A stretch of DNA of 64,000 bases from Vespula vulgaris (Eukaryota > Arthropoda > Insecta > Hymenoptera > Vespidae): the NCBI RefSeq assembly GCF_905475345.1, contig NC_066603.1:2641001-2705000 (forward strand), given 5' to 3'. The translations under genes and the position numbers were made by a program. The notes beneath the pieces were generated by a model, which saw only the letters and a list, made by a program, of their open reading frames with translations, was not told the DNA's origin and did no database searches. This document shows, in pieces, positions 1 through 11,672 of this stretch; positions within the stretch are counted from its first letter, which is position 1; each line of letters starts with the position of its first letter.

Positions 1-2711
1 TTATCTTTCTCTTTTTTACTATTATCATTATTATGTTATTATTATTACATTATTTTTAATTAAGATTATAGAAATATTATTAATATTATTTACATATATA
101 TATTATTTTGTTTAATTTGTTAAACGTATAATTAGATACAAGTTATTCATTTGAAAAGAAGAGAATAACGATTAAACAAAAAAAAATATAAAAATACATA
201 TAAAAATAACATCTTTCAAATCATACGATGATACATAATATAATATCTGATCATTCCAATTCTACAAATTCAACAAATTAAAATATAAAAATGTCTTGGA
301 TAAAATGAAAATTATTTAATCGATCAATAGCAATGAACATTAAAAAAAAAAAAAATGTTGAATATTGATTGAATCATTACAACTTGGACCCATTATCTTT
401 CTCTTTAATCCAAAAGATTTAGAATTTCAAGATCTAAAGAAACTTTTTTTTAATGTACATAAATACATATTTATGTACATACTTACGTGAACATTTACGT
501 AGAAAAGTACTTTGATATTTCTTCGTCACTTTATATCGTGGGATTATATACTTACACACGTGTACATTATACACATGTATATTAAACGAAACGAGAAAGC
601 GTGACTTCGATGGAATCCCTGAGTGAAGTCACCTCTCCCCGGAAATTACCGATCGATTTCGAAGAACTCGAACGATGCTTGTTGCTTTCACTTTATAACG
701 TATGTACACGGAACGACCCTGCTGTCACCACCATCAACATCACCACCACCACAAACACCACCGTCGTATCAATCCTATCCACCATCGACACTACTACAAT
801 TTTACAAGAACCACCCTCTTGGTGGTTCATTTTTCTTTCCTCCTTTCATTCTTTCTTTTCCTTCTTTTTTCTATTTCTTCTTTTTTTTTTCTTTTCCTCC
901 TTCGTTCGTTTTTTATTCGTTTTTCGTAGAAAGAAAAAGAGCTTTGCGTGACACTCATACGTGATACTCTCGTCGTTAAAATACGTGGAAAATACATTAG
1001 AAAACAAGAACGCGCTAACGTTCGATCTATAACAAAAGAGAAATGCGAGAGGTCTTTTAGAGATATGATTAGAAATTTTTTATGATTAGAAATCTTTTTT
1101 TGCAATTAATTAGAGAGATTTGTCGAAATACAAAGTAATTCATTATTTTTCAACGAACCGACAAGGTATAGAAGATAGAAAAAATAGTTAAAAAAAAAAA
1201 AAAAAGAAAAAAAGGAAGGAGAAAAGAATCAATCTAACTTTGCAGACTTGCTATAATTTGTAATGAGAAAATGAAAAAGAAAGAAATTATTCTACAAAGT
1301 CAGGAAAAAAGGAATAATCGATTTTTGACATTCTTAAGGAACTTTTGATTCACCCTGTACTTGAATCGCGATGTAATCTTTGAAAGAATTAAAAAGTACT
1401 TGGATCAAATAGGAATCCTAGGAAGAGTTGAAGGGTAAATCGAATGGGCTTACCAGTAGATAACCCGTTCTTCGTTAGAACCGATTAAGCGTTTAATACT
1501 TGCGTTAAACTTGAGTCATATCCGTGAATCCACATAATAGACCTTCGACTTCAATTTGAACATTTTAGGAACGTTCATGTATGCACTTAAAGCTTACTCC
1601 GTCTGAATATTTTCTCGAAATTATCGAGTTTAATTAACACGACCTTTTTGTATATTTAACCTCATTGTTTTTTTACTTTCCATGTATTCTTAATCTTAAT
1701 AAGATATAACTGGAATGAAACGATTAATGTTTCTTTTGTTGATTAATACTTTTGTTCGAATAGATCTATTGTACGTTCGAATTGATCGTATTTGACATGT
1801 GATTGGACTCGTTTTCATCTGCAAGAAAATATATGGAAATGTAAATTATATTATTTTTGTATTATTTTTAATCTTACACTTTAATAATCTTTATAGTCTT
1901 AATGTACTATAAGTTATCTGAAAACAAAAAAAGAGATATACAACTTATGAATATTTTCTTCAATTAAATACTCTTCATAAATAAATAAATAAATAACGAT
2001 ATAAGTAATTACACTCAATAAAATGTAATATATAAGGCTTTTATGATATTAATATAAGATTTATCTCTGAAAAAACGAACGCACATAAATAAATAAATAA
2101 AAAAATTAATAGTTGCATCCTTACAAAATTTAACATATAATGCACTCATAATCCCTCAATATATGTACAAAATTGAAATAATCAAACAAACAAACAAACA
2201 AACAAATAAACAAATAAATTGCATCCAATCATACTTGATAAAAAAAAAAGAAAAAGAAAAAAACAACTAGGAATCTTAAAATCTACCTAAGCAAAAAATG
2301 AATACAAAAAATGATACAAGTTACAACATGGACCTAATTTAAAAAGTCACACATGCATACATACATACACACACACATACATACAAATATATATATATAT
2401 AAAAAATAAAGATAATTTGAGGGAGTAAGAATTTAATTTAGACATCCTAAGCTTCACCTCGTCCGTTTGGACGAACGCATTGCATTGACAACGTCCGGCG
2501 TGTTTATGTATATACATACACACATACACGAGGGCGCTGACAAGCGACAAGACCTAATCTCTTCCCTGAAGCCGTCGTCGTGCTTCCACATCGTAGCAGT
2601 AGCAACAACTTCGTTGAACGGTGAGACACGCTTGCCAGCAGCTACCAACCAACCAACCAACCAACCAACCAACCCAACTAGAGAGATACCTGTAGATAGA
2701 TACATACTTAC

Positions 2712-2715
<4 letters not shown>

Positions 2716-2761
<46 letters not shown>
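2716..2761. repeat. (TA)n microsatellite
   Basis: Uninterrupted TA dinucleotides of about 45 bp, preceded by an (ACCA)n tract at about 2,643-2,675. Simple repeat with no visible gene connection. Confidence 0.9.
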
Positions 2762-2765
<4 letters not shown>

Positions 2766-3063
2766 CACCAGTAACATGTTCAAGGAAGACGTCAGGAATG
2801 CGAGCTCACGACATTATACATGTTACCTACGTGGGTGCACAAGACTTTTCAAGCCTATAAGTATCTAACAATATATATATATATATGTATGTATGTATAC
2901 ATATGTGTTTGTGTGTATCTATATGAAGGGTCTCACACGTCCTGGAGGACGCCTCGAAGGAGCAAAAGAGGGCCTTCTCGACCACAAATATGTCATAACT
3001 CACTGACCACTATACTGTACTTACCAAGAGGATCCAGTAGAGGATCAAAAGAGAAAAAAAGAG

Positions 3064-3600
3064 AGAAAGTTCCGGATGCTTCACATATAGGAATAGTTTA
3101 TATCTATCTCTCTCTTTCTCTTCTCATTTATCCTACGTTCATTGTTGTCAGTAAAGGTAAGAGAGAGAGAAAGTTCCATATGCTTTTTACATAAGAGCAA
3201 TATATCTAACTCTTTCTTTGTTTATCCTTTATGTAAGAAGGAACATATGTGAGAAATTATTTCGTTAAAGACAATCGTATAAGATGGACAAATAAATTAC
3301 TATTTTAAATCTTGATGGGATATATCTGAAAAAAAAAAAGAAATAGAAATTATAAACATTGTCTTGATTATAAAAATATATATATATATATTTTTTTCTC
3401 TCTCTCTCTTTTTTTTTTTAATAATAAATAAATAAACGAATATAGATTATACCTAGTCCTCTTTTCTCTTCGTTTATCCTATATTCTTTATCGTCGGCAT
3501 AATTTCTCGTTTTTCACGTAAGAGCAGTCTCTATCTCTGTCTTCGTTTATCCTCTACTCATCATTGTCATAAGAGTAAAATGTAAGAAAGACAAAAAGAG
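3064..3600. repeat. Degenerate tandem repeat, 3-4 copies
   Basis: A module made of GAGAGAAAGTTCC, a CACATA/ACATAAGAGCA block, a CT-rich run and TTTATCCT..TTCATTGT recurs imperfectly at about 3,064, 3,165, 3,460 and 3,530. Copies differ by substitutions and small indels and the array ends in a (GA)n run. It looks like an old minisatellite rather than coding sequence. Confidence 0.6.
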
Positions 3601-3956
3601 AGAGAGAGAGAGAGAGAGAGAAAGAAAAACAGCCTATTAAACTTGCACGTATCACATATGTACGCATTTTCCATCTTTCTTTTTCTTTTTAACATTCCAA
3701 AGAAGCAATACGTTTTTACCAAGCATGCTTTTATCTTTTTATCACACTTATGCTCTCTCCAGGAACTTGCTCGTTATTACTATGATATAGGCAAACGAGT
3801 CGAAAAAAGGAACACGATAGAAAGCTTCTTCCTTTTTCTTCTCCTTTTTCTTTTTTTCTTTCTCTGCCCTTTTCTTTTGGGAGAGAGGGTCGTTTAAGGG
3901 GTAAAAGAAGAACGAAGGGAAGGAGAGGGTGCATTTCTTAAAGAAACAGCTTCAGA

Positions 3957-4097
3957 TTATTGCTCGTCGGAGTCTTCATCGTAGTCTTCATCGTCGATGT
4001 CGACGTTAACGTCGTCAACGTCGTCGTCGTCGTCGTCGTCTAATCTCAAAGAAATCGTCTTGTCCGTTTTCCAAGCACTTTTTTCATAAGGCCATCC
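3957..4097 (-). CDS. Terminal coding exon of an unidentified gene, acidic C-terminus
   Basis: On the minus strand a TTTTCAG acceptor is followed by 46 codons and a TAA stop (3,957-3,959). The peptide begins GWPYEKSAWKTDKTISLRL and then turns strongly acidic: seven consecutive Asp and a D/E-rich tail ending SDEQ. The first part is high-complexity and unlike the surrounding DNA, so this is very probably a genuine last exon starting in phase 0. I do not recognise the family; acidic tails of this kind occur in many unrelated proteins. Two upstream minus-strand segments (8,428-8,477 and 10,778-10,844) join it without breaking phase and may be its preceding exons. The Asp run is encoded by a GAC repeat that could vary in length between individuals. 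Confidence 0.6.
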   Translation of the reverse strand, partial: GWPYEKSAWKTDKTISLRLDDDDDDDVDDVNVDIDDEDYDEDSDEQ

Positions 4098-4151
4098 CTG
4101 AAAACGTTAAGTAATGTAAAGTGGACGAAAAAGTTGGTGATTATTTTTTTC

Positions 4152-4193
<42 letters not shown>

Positions 4194-5790
4194 AGTGGAG
4201 GAGACTACTAAATGCATTTCTTTCTTTCTTTTCTTTTTCCTTTTGTTTTCCCTTTTCTCCTCCTTTTTTATCCTATTTTCAATTCCTTTTTGTCCTCTTT
4301 TTTCTTGTTTTCTTGTTTTCTTCTTTCTTTCTCTCTCTTTTCTTTTTTACCTTTTTTCTTTTCTTCTCGAAATACTTTTCTCCAGATTATTTTTTCTTCT
4401 TAGATGCATGTGGAACGAGATTCCTTTTTTCTTGTTTAAAACGAGCTTTCACGTTTGATAAATTCCAATACTTTACTGTGTGATCCAGTTTTGAGAATGA
4501 TTATATTATTTAGATTATGCTTCTTTTGTTTACATCTTCTTGAAGATTTTTATCTACTATTTAATCATTGTACTTCTGATCATTGTACTGTATTGAACAA
4601 TTATATTAAATATAAACAGAATATATATCTGAGATATCACGTATGATAACAAAGATTCTTTTAACGATAAGCCAAAAATAATGTTTAAATATAAAACAAA
4701 TATTCATTTATAATATTTAATTAATGTAATTAAAAAGTGATTATTGAAAGAACTCGAAGAAAATAAAAAGAAAGAAAAAAAAAAGAAAAAGAAACAGAAA
4801 AGAGATTGTAAAAAGTATTCCAGATAAAAAAGATCGATTCTCAATTGATTTTAGGATCATTCAAGTTCAATAAGGGAATGTTATCGGCGCGCGCAATGAA
4901 GGCTACACCTCGATCTAACGATCCTCGGACAGTAATACAACCTACATATATACTTATTATCGTGATATATATATAGTGAATCTATACACATAAAATCGTG
5001 GGTTACGATCATCAAATAATATTCGGTCAAGGCTCGACATTGCTCCAACACGTGGGAAAGTTCAGTTGACGAATATAACACTAACTTTTATACTTTTTAA
5101 CATTGAACAATACGATAGGTAATATATGTTACAAATAATAGAAATTAATAAAATAAAGAAATAGAAAAAGAGAAGAATATTGTCTACTATTGTTATCATA
5201 TTTTAAAGCTCTGTATAATCCAATTCTTTTCTTTTTAATATCTACAAAAATTATAAGTTATAATATTATAATGTAATTATAATATTATAACTTACAATAT
5301 AATTACTGTTCATACTATATACTCTGATAACTAATATTATAATTATAAATTATAACTATAATTGCGATTATAACTAATACTGATAACATAATGATACTAT
5401 TCTAAATGTAATCAAAAACTTATAATCAAAAGATCAAAAGAAAATCTTCGAATATAAATTATTAACAATAAATTCTCTGATCATATTAACCCTTTCCAAT
5501 AACTACTAACACAAACTTTCCCAAAGTGTTGAAATTTAATACCAAAAAAAAAATAATAACAATAAAAAAAGAAACAGAAAAAAAACATAAAAAAGATTCT
5601 ATCCAAATGTTGACCAGGAGCAGCAACAAGTCAATTCTCAATATCAACTATAGACACATTAAACAACATACTATAAAAGTTTGCAATACGTTTAGCTCTA
5701 ACTCGGATAATACCATGTAATCATCCGATCGTTGACCTTGAGTGTGGGGGTAGCGAGGTCGAACGAACGCGTAAAGTAGCAATAGTAACA

Positions 5791-5901
5791 GCAGCAGCAC
5801 GTACTACTACTACTAGTAGTAGTAGTACTAGTAGTAATACTACTAATAGTAGTAGTAGTAGTAGTAACAGCAGTAGTAGTACTAATAGTAGTAGTAGTAC
5901 T
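5791..5901. repeat. (TAG/ACT)n trinucleotide array
   Basis: About 110 bp of GCA, ACT and TAG/GTA triplets in several phase-shifted blocks. The order of blocks (ACT run, then TAG run, then AGT run) suggests partial inverted symmetry. Simple repeat. Confidence 0.85.
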
Positions 5902-6117
5902 TGTAAACTAATATATATGTATAGCTCGGTAGGATATTCCAATTGTAAAGCGTGTGACGCAAAGGATCCGTGGGTGTATTTACATGAACGTGTTGTTCCT
6001 GGAAGTCAGGGACTCGTACGAGGTAAAGGTAGGGGTATGATTCATGAGCGTGACCTACACGAAGAAGGAAGAGAAAGAGAGAGAGAGAGATAGAAAGAAC
6101 AAGAGAGAGAAACAGAG

Positions 6118-6274
6118 AGATATATACAATATATACATACATACATACATACATACATACATACATACATACATACATACATGCATACATACATACATAC
6201 ATGCATACATACATAAATACATGCATACATACATACATACATACATATATACATACATATATATATATAAGCAG

Positions 6275-6330
<56 letters not shown>
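6118..6330. repeat. Compound (CATA)n-(AT)n-(GA)n microsatellite
   Basis: Roughly 120 bp of CATA tetranucleotides with a few CATG interruptions, then a short AT run, then about 50 bp of GA. Because the unit is four bases and lacks stops in several frames it produces long meaningless ORFs on both strands. Confidence 0.95.
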
Positions 6331-6331
<1 letters not shown>

Positions 6332-6649
6332 CTACAGTAATATACCGTTAATGTCTCGTAATATTCCATAATATGTTGATGACTAAGCCAATTTTCACTA
6401 TCATTCTCTCTCTCTCTCTCTCTCTCTTGTTGTCTCTTCTTCTTCTCTCTATCCTTTTCTCACTCTTTCTCCCTCTTCCAATCGTGTATGTCCACCACAA
6501 AACGCTCACGCTCGTTCTCTTCCCCATACAACTTATATCTCGGAATCACACTTAATTGGACTTCCAGGTAAGTCACCTGCGAAACACGTAGGAGGAAGCT
6601 CGTTCGGAATCTTTCCCTGTGCTAAGTTCGTTATACGTGTATTGTGTAT

Positions 6650-6933
6650 ACAGGGTGAGTCAAAAGTTTATAGGTCATCTTTAAAAAACAATCGCCACGC
6701 CCTTTTCCAAGATGTACATTCGGATTCGTAGCAATCGAGCTTACGATTGTGCAATTAATTAAAGTCAGCTTGTTGTAATTTTATTTTTTTAAAGAAAAAA
6801 AAAGAAGAAGGGAAAGAAAAAGGAAAAAGAATAGACAAAATTAACTTGGAAAAAGAGTAAAACGATTATTATAATCATCCAGTTTGTTCCGTATGGAAAT
6901 GTTTTGACTTATATAGAAACTTTTGATCCACCT

Positions 6934-6940
<7 letters not shown>
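6650..6940. mobile_element. MITE-like element, inverted-repeat ends, copy A
   Basis: The left end reads TACAGGGTGAGTCAAAAGTT and the right end, on the opposite strand, reads TACAAGGTGGATCAAAAGTT, so the roughly 290-bp interval is bounded by imperfect terminal inverted repeats. No coding capacity is visible inside. The same ends occur elsewhere in the window, which argues for a dispersed non-autonomous element rather than chance. The right end runs directly into an (AT)n microsatellite. Superfamily assignment is not possible from the sequence alone. Confidence 0.6.

Positions 6941-6984
<44 letters not shown>
6936..6984. repeat. (AT)n microsatellite
   Basis: About 48 bp of uninterrupted AT dinucleotides abutting the right end of the inverted-repeat element at 6,650-6,940. 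Confidence 0.9.
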
Positions 6985-8073
6985 GTATATAGATGTGTAT
7001 ATATATATCAGGATTTGGTTAGCCTGCTATTAAAGATTCGTTCTTTTTTTTTCTTTTTACTCTTCTCACTTTTTCTTTTTTTTTTCTTTCCTTCTTTACT
7101 TTTTCTGTTTTTCTTTTTTTTTTGCTTTTTAGTTGAGGACAGAGAATAAGAGATATTCTTCGAAGGAACAAGTTTTTGGTCAAGAATCGACTTTGGAGCC
7201 GATTAAGCTATCTCCCCTTTTTTCTTGGATTTTCTCGAATGATTTAGTGACTAGTGGTGGTGGTGGTGATGGTTATGGTGTTAGGGTAATAGAATACAAA
7301 GTGGATGGCTCAAGTACCTTATTTCTTCTTCCTTTTTCTTTTTCTCCCCCAAAAGAGGAAAATATGATTTTCTTTTGTAATCGCTAAATTCTGTCTCCTT
7401 TCTGTATTTTTCTTTTCCCCAAGAATTTTTGAATTCTTCCAAAATGTGTTCATTTTCTTTTTTCTTTTTTTTGTAGAGATCTCGGACACCTGAAAAAAAG
7501 AATCAAATTTATATGAAATAAATATTATATTAACTTAATGAAATGAAAAAAAAAATTACAATACAATTATATTAAAAAATATAAATAATAAAAAATTACA
7601 ATAACAATTATATAAAAAAGAAAAAGAAAAAGAAATAAAGAACCAACGAGTTTATATCATCGACATATAAAATCGATCAAATATTATTTAATGTAACAAT
7701 TTATCATTACATTTCATTTTGTTCTTAAGTCAAATTAATTTTCATTATTTATCATAGATACACTAATTTTCAATCCTTTTTATCATTATACTTATACTTA
7801 TTATTAGTATAATATAAATTAAAAAGTTCGTTTATATAGAACAGTGCTATGAACCTTCCACATCTATGTACTTTATCTCTAAAGAGAAAAACAGCCTAAA
7901 GAAACCTCATGAAACAAGGGACAATAGTATTTTTAAATTGTTTGAAAATTTCTTGTCCCTTCTTCTTATAAAAACTTTTTTTATAAAAGTTTCGTCACAT
8001 GTAGACATAAGAAAATAAAAAAAAATTGAGTTATAAAGTATGAACATATTCGTCATTATTTAAAGAAGAACAT

Positions 8074-8081
<8 letters not shown>

Positions 8082-8126
<45 letters not shown>

Positions 8127-8135
8127 ATATATATT
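8082..8135. repeat. (AT)n microsatellite
   Basis: Nearly pure AT dinucleotide run with a single TTT interruption. Confidence 0.9.
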
Positions 8136-8427
8136 ATTTATATTCTGATATATATATAAGAATATTCTAATATAATAGTATAATATAAGAATATTATATA
8201 TATACATATGTTTATAAAAAACGATGATAAATATTCCAACTATTTTCTAACATTTCGATTAACGAATATAGTTCTTATAGAAAAGAATACGAGATATATA
8301 ACTGTGAAAAATATTTTCAACATGTATCTTTATATTCTTAGAGTCTTCTAAACCGGGTATCATGCTCGTCTGCATATCGTACACGCGAGCCCTGATCTTC
8401 GAACTCGCTCGAACAACATTAGCATAC

Positions 8428-8477
8428 ATATCGGGAACGTTTGCACGCGGTTAAACCCAGCACACATTCTTTGGATT
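8428..8477 (-). CDS. Candidate internal exon of the unidentified left-hand gene
   Basis: A strong minus-strand acceptor (TCTTTCTTTCTCCTTAG) precedes 50 nt ending at a GTATGC donor, a donor also used twice or more in the SFSWAP gene. Read in phase 1 it encodes SKECVLGLTACKRSRY with no stop, and it ends in phase 0, exactly what the terminal exon at 3,957-4,097 needs. The other two frames contain stops shortly after the exon. Support is from splice-site quality and phase only; a 50-nt exon can arise by chance. Confidence 0.35.
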
Positions 8478-8530
8478 CTAAGGAGAAAGAAAGAGAGAAA
8501 GACGGACAGAGAGACGAAGAGACAGAAAAA

Positions 8531-8853
8531 GAGAGAGAGAGAAAATATATTTCTAAATTCTATTGAAAAACTTTCAAGATTTACTATATAAATAACGATC
8601 AATTTTTTGTTAACAAAATATATGCAATCTTACTTTCTTCTCACGAAAACTTTGAATTCATTAGATCAATTAATAGAGAGACAGATAGAGAGAGACAAAT
8701 AGAGAGAGAGAGAGAGAAAATATATTTCTATTTCTAAATTCTATTGAAAAACTTTACAAAGTTATTATTTAAATAACGATCAGTTTTTTTGTTAACAAGA
8801 TTATATGCAATCTTACTTTCTTCTCACGAAAACTTTGAATTCATTAGATCAAT
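8531..8853. repeat. Tandem duplication of about 175 bp
   Basis: Two copies of a segment beginning GAGAGAAAATATATTTCT and ending GAATTCATTAGATCAAT lie at about 8,535-8,672 and 8,710-8,853. They are over 85% alike by eye, differing by small indels, so the duplication is fairly recent. Confidence 0.85.
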
Positions 8854-8877
8854 ATGAAATAAGAAAGAAAGTGAGAG

Positions 8878-8881
<4 letters not shown>

Positions 8882-8918
<37 letters not shown>
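8882..8918. repeat. (GA)n microsatellite
   Basis: About 36 bp GA run immediately after the tandem duplication, whose units also start with GA runs. Confidence 0.9.
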
Positions 8919-8920
<2 letters not shown>

Positions 8921-10305
8921 AAAGAGATAGATTAAGAAAGAAAGAGAAAGAGTTACGAAAAGAAAAGGCTTCTCTTTATTTTTAGCTATCATGCTGCATA
9001 TTATTTTCTACCCCTATCCCACATCTTCGATATAGTCTTCCTTTTTCAAGGTATACGCTATCGATGCAACCCATTCTTCCATAACTCTTCCACACGGGAT
9101 ACAAATTTTGCAGCTGTGTTCATTCTTCGTGATGGCTTCTTCTCTTTTTCCAGTCGTTGCTACTTCCTTCCGTTTGAATCGCCTTCGATTTCCTTCGAAT
9201 TTATCAAAGAAGACACTGCCACGTGGCTTTTGATCAGACTAGTATCTATCTTTCTTTATCTCTCTTTTTCTTTTTTTTTTTCTAAAGATAACTCGATCAT
9301 AGGAAAGATTTTTTTACCTTTTTGTTTTTTTTTTTTTTTTCATGTCATTTTACAAGGTCCACAAGCTATTGTAAGCTTTCCAAGTGGCTAACTTCAATCG
9401 ATGGATTAGAAGTGATGAGAAGAGACATTTCTTTCTTTATTTATTTCTATCTTACTTCTTTTTTGTTTCTTCTTCTTCTTCTTTTTCTTATAAATTATCC
9501 AAGGAAACGTTTATATAATTCTTAACGTTCCAGAAAAAGACACACAGGGACGCTGGATTTTAAATAATTCAATAAATCCCTATAAGAAAAACTATCCTAA
9601 ACGTTTTATATACGTACCTCTAGTTCTTATTTCTAGATTTTACACTTTGACCTCGTGTCCAAGTTAAACCACGATTGACATTAGGTAACACGGTTATATG
9701 GTTATCTTTAGAATCTGTTTTTTTAAAGAAAGTAAAGACTAACTTTCTTTAAGACCTTGTAATTCCTTTCTGATTGTTTCTAATCGTTATCGTAAATAAT
9801 GATGAATATATGTTAATTCATTGAATATTTAATATTGTTAATCAAACGACGATGAGAATATTAACTTGTTTTATAAGTTATAAAAAAAAAAAAGAAAAAA
9901 GAAAAAGATACTTAAAAAGTGTAATTTGATAATTGTTACATGATACATTACAATTAATATAATAACTCGATTCTACGTCGTGCCTATAAAAAAAAAAAAA
10001 AAGAAAAGAAAAAAAAAGAAAAAAAATTAGATTGTCAAAGTTACATAATAATTATTTATCCTAATTTAATTATACTATACTAATTATAAAAACAAACGCG
10101 ACCAACTTCGAATATGAATAATTATTTTTTTTTGTCAGACAAAAAATATGAAATAAAATTTTACAAATATGAATTAATAAGTAATTAGCTACAAAGTTAG
10201 ATTACTCTTATAAAGGGTTGACTTGATCGATTTTATATAGCATAGAAAGTTTGTTAACATTTTTTTTATAATTTAATTAGTATGTATATATATAAAAATA
10301 GTATG

Positions 10306-10338
<33 letters not shown>

Positions 10339-10486
10339 TTAAAATTATTATTAATTTATGAAAATAGACAATATTAAAAATAGACTAATATTTGAAAAAA
10401 GTCAAATTGATTTTTATAAATATTAATAGAAAAAAAATTCACTAATAGAACAAGTAACATATTAAATCGATAAAGATATTACACAT

Positions 10487-10525
<39 letters not shown>

Positions 10526-10777
10526 ATCTAATCCGATAATTCGATCGTATTATTTTACATCATTTCATGGATGGCTAAGGCGCTTAGCTTAATATTAACA
10601 CCGTAACGAGTAAACGGCTTTGGTCAACGCGATTTACTCTCTCGGTACATTGACATATACATGAGTCTTGTATTATACAGATTGAAATGGTTCATGGACA
10701 GTTCACGTAATATAGTCATGGGAGAGCTTTCCCGGTTCAAGGAAATGTTGCGACTACCCCCTCGAGCTTTTACCTAC
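8919..10777. other. Non-coding stretch
   Basis: T-rich and AT-rich DNA with poly-T runs (9,260-9,345), an (AT)n run near 10,300, and a (CATA)n(CA)n run near 10,487-10,525. The patch 9,030-9,240 is more complex, but no frame with convincing splice sites was found in it. Confidence 0.5.
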
Positions 10778-10844
10778 CGACTTTATCAGCTTCATCAGTT
10801 TCTAACAAATCATTGCTTCGGCGAATACTATATTCCAAGGTGAA
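10778..10844 (-). CDS. Candidate exon of the unidentified left-hand gene
   Basis: On the minus strand, GACTATAG is followed by 67 nt that read FTLEYSIRRSNDLLETDEAD then KV before a GTAGGT donor. It enters in phase 0 and leaves in phase 1, and the next candidate exon (8,428-8,477) starts in the matching phase, supplying Glu at the junction. The frame upstream is closed by the TAG of the acceptor, so a further 5' exon would be required. No start codon was located. Low to moderate support; RNA evidence is decisive. Confidence 0.3.
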
Positions 10845-11214
10845 CTATAGTCATGAGTCAAATAAATTCCATATGACGAGAGTAGGAAATTATTCCTCTG
10901 ATTCATAGTCTGTAAAAAAAAAAATGTGAACGAATAATTAATATAATGTAATAAATATAAAAATTATAATAATATATACATGCTATATATATGTGTATGT
11001 ACGTATGTATGTATATATATATATACCATATTATATATATTTTATTTTAAAAAATATTATATCGTAATAAATATATTGAATTACTTAATAAATAATGGCA
11101 TCTATTTATGAATCAATTTAACAGTATTAATTAATCCAATACTTCTATCTTACTTAAAATACAATTACTTAAAAAAAGAAATATTATCAATTAAAAATAA
11201 TTATTTATATTAAT

Positions 11215-11258
<44 letters not shown>

Positions 11259-11554
11259 ATTAATATAAATACAGATTTATACAAATTGCATACGTATTGA
11301 AATAAAAACAAATCACAAACACAATATATCATAATAAAATAAATAAGTAACAAGATATTTTAATTATCTTCATCTCTATCTCTCCTTCTCTCTCTTTCTC
11401 CCTCTGTCTCTGTCTTGTTTTTTAATACACATGCATACACGCACACACGTCCCTGAATATCACAAATATACGCCTCCACGCAATAAGAGATCGATGTAAC
11501 CCCGTTTCAGGTTGAGTAACTTCGATGCAGCCGGCCTTTTATTACATTCCTCAC
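10845..11554. other. AT-rich non-coding stretch
   Basis: AT-rich sequence with (AT)n runs near 11,010-11,030 and 11,223-11,256. No coding support. Confidence 0.55.
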
Positions 11555-11672
11555 GTCCCAGATTGGGGAAAAAGAAAAAGATACAAAAAGAGAGAAAAAA
11601 GAAAAAAGAGATACTACTACACACTACTACTACTACTACACTACTACTTGATACCAGTATTTTGTATTTATA
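11555..11672 (-). promoter_or_regulatory. Possible TATA promoter and short leader exon (minus strand)
   Basis: On the minus strand a TATAAATA box occupies 11,672-11,665 downstream of a GC-richer block (11,700-12,060). About 110 bp further on is GGGAC followed by GTGAGG, a good donor ending at 11,555. This could be the promoter and a non-coding first exon of the tentative minus-strand gene whose candidate exons lie at 10,778-10,844, 8,428-8,477 and 3,957-4,097. Purely inferential. Confidence 0.25.

Larger units (their letters stand above)
1..3956. other. Gene-poor AT-rich flank
   Basis: No gene is firmly supported here. The stretch is AT-rich with poly-A/poly-T tracts, AAAT/AAAC short repeats (about 1,980-2,220), a (TA)n run near 2,716-2,761 and a (GA)n run near 3,599-3,624. 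Two higher-complexity patches (601-720 and 2,460-2,640) have open frames next to GTATGT or GTGAGA donors but cannot be tied to a gene; the first is listed as an observation. A single end of a dispersed inverted-repeat element lies at about 1,320-1,365. Lengthy frames over 820-950 are translations of T-rich tracts. Confidence 0.6.
4098..8427. other. Putative intron or intergenic DNA, repeat-rich
   Basis: Nothing coding is supported. Contents are T-rich tracts (4,140-4,360), AT-rich DNA, a trinucleotide TAG/ACT array, a (CATA)n/(GA)n compound microsatellite near 6.1-6.3 kb, one dispersed inverted-repeat element (6,650-6,940) and (AT)n runs at about 6,936-6,984 and 8,082-8,135. A plus-strand segment at 7,135-7,290 follows a very long pyrimidine tract ending TTTTTAG and stays open to a GTAATA; it is only a weak exon candidate. 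Confidence 0.5.

Noticed and set aside
2454..2783. Overlapping ORFs on both strands near 2.5-2.8 kb
   Set aside because: Largely built from (CATA), (ACCA) and (TA) repeats; the complex middle part has a possible GTGAGA donor but no acceptor or partner exon.
6042..6369. Several ORFs and a CRISPR-like regular repeat over the CATA array
   Set aside because: Pure tetranucleotide microsatellite with no spacers; ORFs are frame translations of CATA and GA repeats.
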